A model generated the notes under the pieces. The model saw only the letters and a list, made by a program, of their open reading frames with translations, was not told the origin of the DNA and searched no databases. 64,000 bases of DNA from Bdellovibrio bacteriovorus. Its GTDB lineage: Bacteria > Bdellovibrionota > Bdellovibrionia > Bdellovibrionales > Bdellovibrionaceae. The position numbers and the translations under genes were made by a program. This document shows, piece by piece, positions 62,186-64,000 of this stretch (position 1 is its first letter; every line of letters starts with the position of its first letter). The stretch is from the NCBI RefSeq assembly GCF_001592745.1, contig NZ_LUKD01000006.1, forward strand, positions 62,001 through 126,000, given 5' to 3'.

Positions 62186-62578
62186 ATGAAGTGTGCTTTA
62201 TTTACTGCATTCATGGTTCTTACTTTAAGTGGTTGTACGATCTACCGTTCGGAAGGTCGTAAGCAATTTGAATCTGAAGCTCCCGGTAAAGTTTCTACCT
62301 CTTCCAACTTCGAACTTAAAAGCTGCAAAAAAGAAAGCCGCATTGAAACTTGGTTTCATGAAGAGTTTCCGTCATCCAATTACGAAATGGTCGTGATGGA
62401 AAATGATCTGGAAATCTGGCGCACGCACCGTGGTTCTAAAGTTGAAATCAAAGCCATTCAAAAATCAGAAACCTCTGTTCATTCTTGTATTTATGAATTC
62501 GCGAATGACATCGTCTGGAACCTTTATAAAGATTCTTTTATCCGCGAGCTTGAAGACAACGTGATGACTCTTGAATAG
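62186..62578 (+). CDS. Lipoprotein of unknown function
   Basis: 130 residues with a lipoprotein signal (MKCALFTAFMVLTLSGC) and a mostly charged mature part ending ELEDNVMTLE. Two cysteines in the mature region (KSCKKE, HSCIYE). No family is recognised. It lies between ssb and a barrel-like protein, 9 bases before the latter on the same strand, so the two may form a unit. Confidence 0.72.
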   Translation: MKCALFTAFMVLTLSGCTIYRSEGRKQFESEAPGKVSTSSNFELKSCKKESRIETWFHEEFPSSNYEMVVMENDLEIWRTHRGSKVEIKAIQKSETSVHSCIYEFANDIVWNLYKDSFIRELEDNVMTLE

Positions 62579-62587
62579 GAAGCGCTG

Positions 62588-63493
62588 ATGTTTGGAAGAA
62601 AGTTCTTTGCTGCACTTGTATTTTTACTAGGATGTTCTTCCGCGTTCGCCGCTTCGGTTTCCGCCGTCAAAGGACAAAAAGTTCTAATTACTCTGGACGG
62701 TGAATCCGTCATGGAAGGCGATGAGTTCTTTCTGGTAAACCCGGGCACGACAAAACGCACGGCCATCATTCGCGTCAAACAAGTTAAAGGCAATAAAGCC
62801 CTGGGCGAAATCTTAAAAGGACGTGCTGCTAGCGGATACACTCTGCAAGCCAAAGCGGCTTCGAAAATGAGTGCCGACGTCACGCCCACCGAAGAGAGCG
62901 AAGAGAACACTCCTCGTCCGACTACAAATATTTCTCGTGTATTAAAAGACTCTTACGGCATTCTCGGTGGCTATTTAATGAACTCTATGGATGCAGATGT
63001 CAGTTATAAAGATGGCTTTGGCATCACACAAAAAGCCGCCGTCAAAATGAGTGGTTCCGGTTTTGGCGTTGGTGGATTTTATGACTATGTTTTCAGCCCT
63101 TCTTTTGTGGGAAGAGGATACGCCGCCATTGAACAGTTCAATGTTGCGGGCACGGCTTCTTCTGCGGCCTGCTCTGGTTCAACAAACTGTGATGCTAAGA
63201 TCAACTATCTCTCTGTGTACGGCCTTGCGAAATGGTATCCCTACATCGGGAAGTACCGTCCTTGGATCGGCGGCGGAATGGGTTATTTGTTGGCAGTTTC
63301 AAAATCCAGCACAGCCTTAAATCAGTCTCAGATTTCGACCAACTCGGTAATTACAGCGGCCTTTGGAACTGATATCCAAATGGATCGCAAAACTTATATC
63401 CCTGTCAGTCTTGAATACAATATGTTTCCTGCTTCGAGCACTGTGAAAGCCAGTCAGATTTTACTTAAAGCAGGATGGGCCTGGAATCTCTAG
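62588..63493 (+). CDS. Outer-membrane beta-barrel-type protein
   Basis: 301 residues with a signal peptide (MFGRKFFAALVFLLGCSSAFAA). Residues 25-85 form a small beta domain (VLITLDGESVMEGDEFFLVNPGTTKRTAIIRVKQV in part) and 120-300 a barrel with aromatic strand ends (GFGVGGFYDYVFSPSFVGRGYAAIEQF in part; PWIGGGMGYLLAV; SLEYNMFPASSTVKASQILLKAGWAWNL in part), ending in a barrel-like strand. Function unknown. Its stop overlaps the convergent kinase gene by 4 bases. Confidence 0.75.
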   Translation: MFGRKFFAALVFLLGCSSAFAASVSAVKGQKVLITLDGESVMEGDEFFLVNPGTTKRTAIIRVKQVKGNKALGEILKGRAASGYTLQAKAASKMSADVTPTEESEENTPRPTTNISRVLKDSYGILGGYLMNSMDADVSYKDGFGITQKAAVKMSGSGFGVGGFYDYVFSPSFVGRGYAAIEQFNVAGTASSAACSGSTNCDAKINYLSVYGLAKWYPYIGKYRPWIGGGMGYLLAVSKSSTALNQSQISTNSVITAAFGTDIQMDRKTYIPVSLEYNMFPASSTVKASQILLKAGWAWNL

Positions 63494-64000
63494 GCCTTTT
63501 CTTGAGGCAACCAGATCACAAAACGTGTCTTGGTCGAATTATCGTCAAGATAGAATTTACCCCCGTGAGACTGCACAATTCCTTGCGAGATGCTCAATCC
63601 CAAACCTACGCCCTTACCGACTTCTTTCGTTGTGAAAAAAGGTTCCATGATTTTAGATCGCAGATGATAAGGTACACCCGGGCCGGTGTCGGAAACAGTG
63701 ATTTCAACACCACCGTTACGCAGGGACGCCTCTAAAGAGACCTTTTTTACCGGACTTACCGCCACGGCATCCATGGCATTATTCAATAAATTTAAAAGAA
63801 CTTGAGAAATCTGATAAGGACGACCACGGATTTTTAAGTCCGGCTGAATTTGCGCGGCCAGCTCAACGCCTTCAGATTTAAATTTCTCGTGACAGAATGC
63901 CAAAGTGTCATCAACCAAGGACTCCACGGCAATCACTTCTTCATTTGTCAGATCCGTTTCGTGAGCATAGCTGCGCATTCCGCGAATGATCTTAGCAATC
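63490..64000 (-). CDS. Sensor histidine kinase, C-terminal part (5' end outside window)
   Basis: The frame stays open to the window edge upstream, so only the C-terminal ~170 residues are seen. The HATPase domain is complete: N-box (LLNLLNNAMDAV), G1 (DTGPGVP), F-box (FFTTK) and G2 (GVGLGLSISQG), ending IWLPQEKA. The edge sequence IAKIIRGMRSYA is the end of a HisKA-type dimerisation helix. It phosphorylates a response regulator; the sensor input is not visible. Confidence 0.92.
   Translation of the reverse strand, partial: IAKIIRGMRSYAHETDLTNEEVIAVESLVDDTLAFCHEKFKSEGVELAAQIQPDLKIRGRPYQISQVLLNLLNNAMDAVAVSPVKKVSLEASLRNGGVEITVSDTGPGVPYHLRSKIMEPFFTTKEVGKGVGLGLSISQGIVQSHGGKFYLDDNSTKTRFVIWLPQEKA

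Overview
The window looks like a chromosome segment of a Bdellovibrio-type predatory bacterium (Bdellovibrionota). This rests on the combination seen: a complete Alternative Complex III operon, a Myxococcus-like Agl/Glt trans-envelope motor operon, a mevalonate-pathway cluster, a full type II secretion (gsp) operon, a PilZ protein, and many small secreted proteins of unknown function. Genus assignment is inference from gene content; no rRNA or tRNA gene is visible.

Layout. 1-3.7 kb (minus): rpmI-rplT-fni-mvaA-GHMP kinase, ribosomal proteins L35/L20 followed closely by mevalonate genes. 4-9 kb (plus): a secreted protein, an esterase overlapping an outer-membrane-type protein, and cytochrome bd oxidase (cydAB). 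9.3-10.1 kb: a secreted HEAGH metallopeptidase. 10.3-21 kb (plus): one ~10.5 kb operon behind a clear sigma-54 promoter, encoding a TolQ-like protein, two ExbD-like proteins, TPR proteins, a TonB-like AgmX/PglI-tail protein, lipoproteins, an outer-membrane barrel and a VWA lipoprotein; it ends at an intrinsic terminator. 21-26 kb (minus): dtd, arsC-like, a secreted protein, infC with an AUU start, thrS, a PilZ protein. 26.3-28.6 kb: small secreted repeat proteins, two of them tandem paralogues. 28.6-30 kb: ~1.37 kb without a convincing gene, holding a degenerate array of 21-bp palindromes and a large inverted repeat around a terminator. 30-40.6 kb (minus): resB-ccsA (System II cytochrome c maturation) followed by actABCDEF. 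40.7-47.6 kb: mixed housekeeping, membrane, secreted and chemoreceptor genes. 47.8-61.5 kb (plus): gspCDEFGHIJKLMN, interrupted by GC-rich spacers and a 128-bp inverted repeat. 61.6-64 kb: ssb, a lipoprotein, a barrel-like protein and the 3' part of a histidine kinase.

How the parts fit. ResB/CcsA would attach haem to ActA (five CxxCH) and ActE (one CxxCH); ACIII and CydAB are two routes of quinol oxidation. The sigma-54 operon would build a proton-driven machine spanning the envelope, and the T2SS would export folded proteins. The thrS-infC and rpmI-rplT pieces, usually adjacent in bacteria, lie ~19 kb apart here in the same orientation and order.

The least explained sequence is the palindrome array and inverted repeat at 28.9-30.0 kb, followed by the structured spacers inside the gsp operon. 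No phage, insertion sequence or CRISPR array was found.
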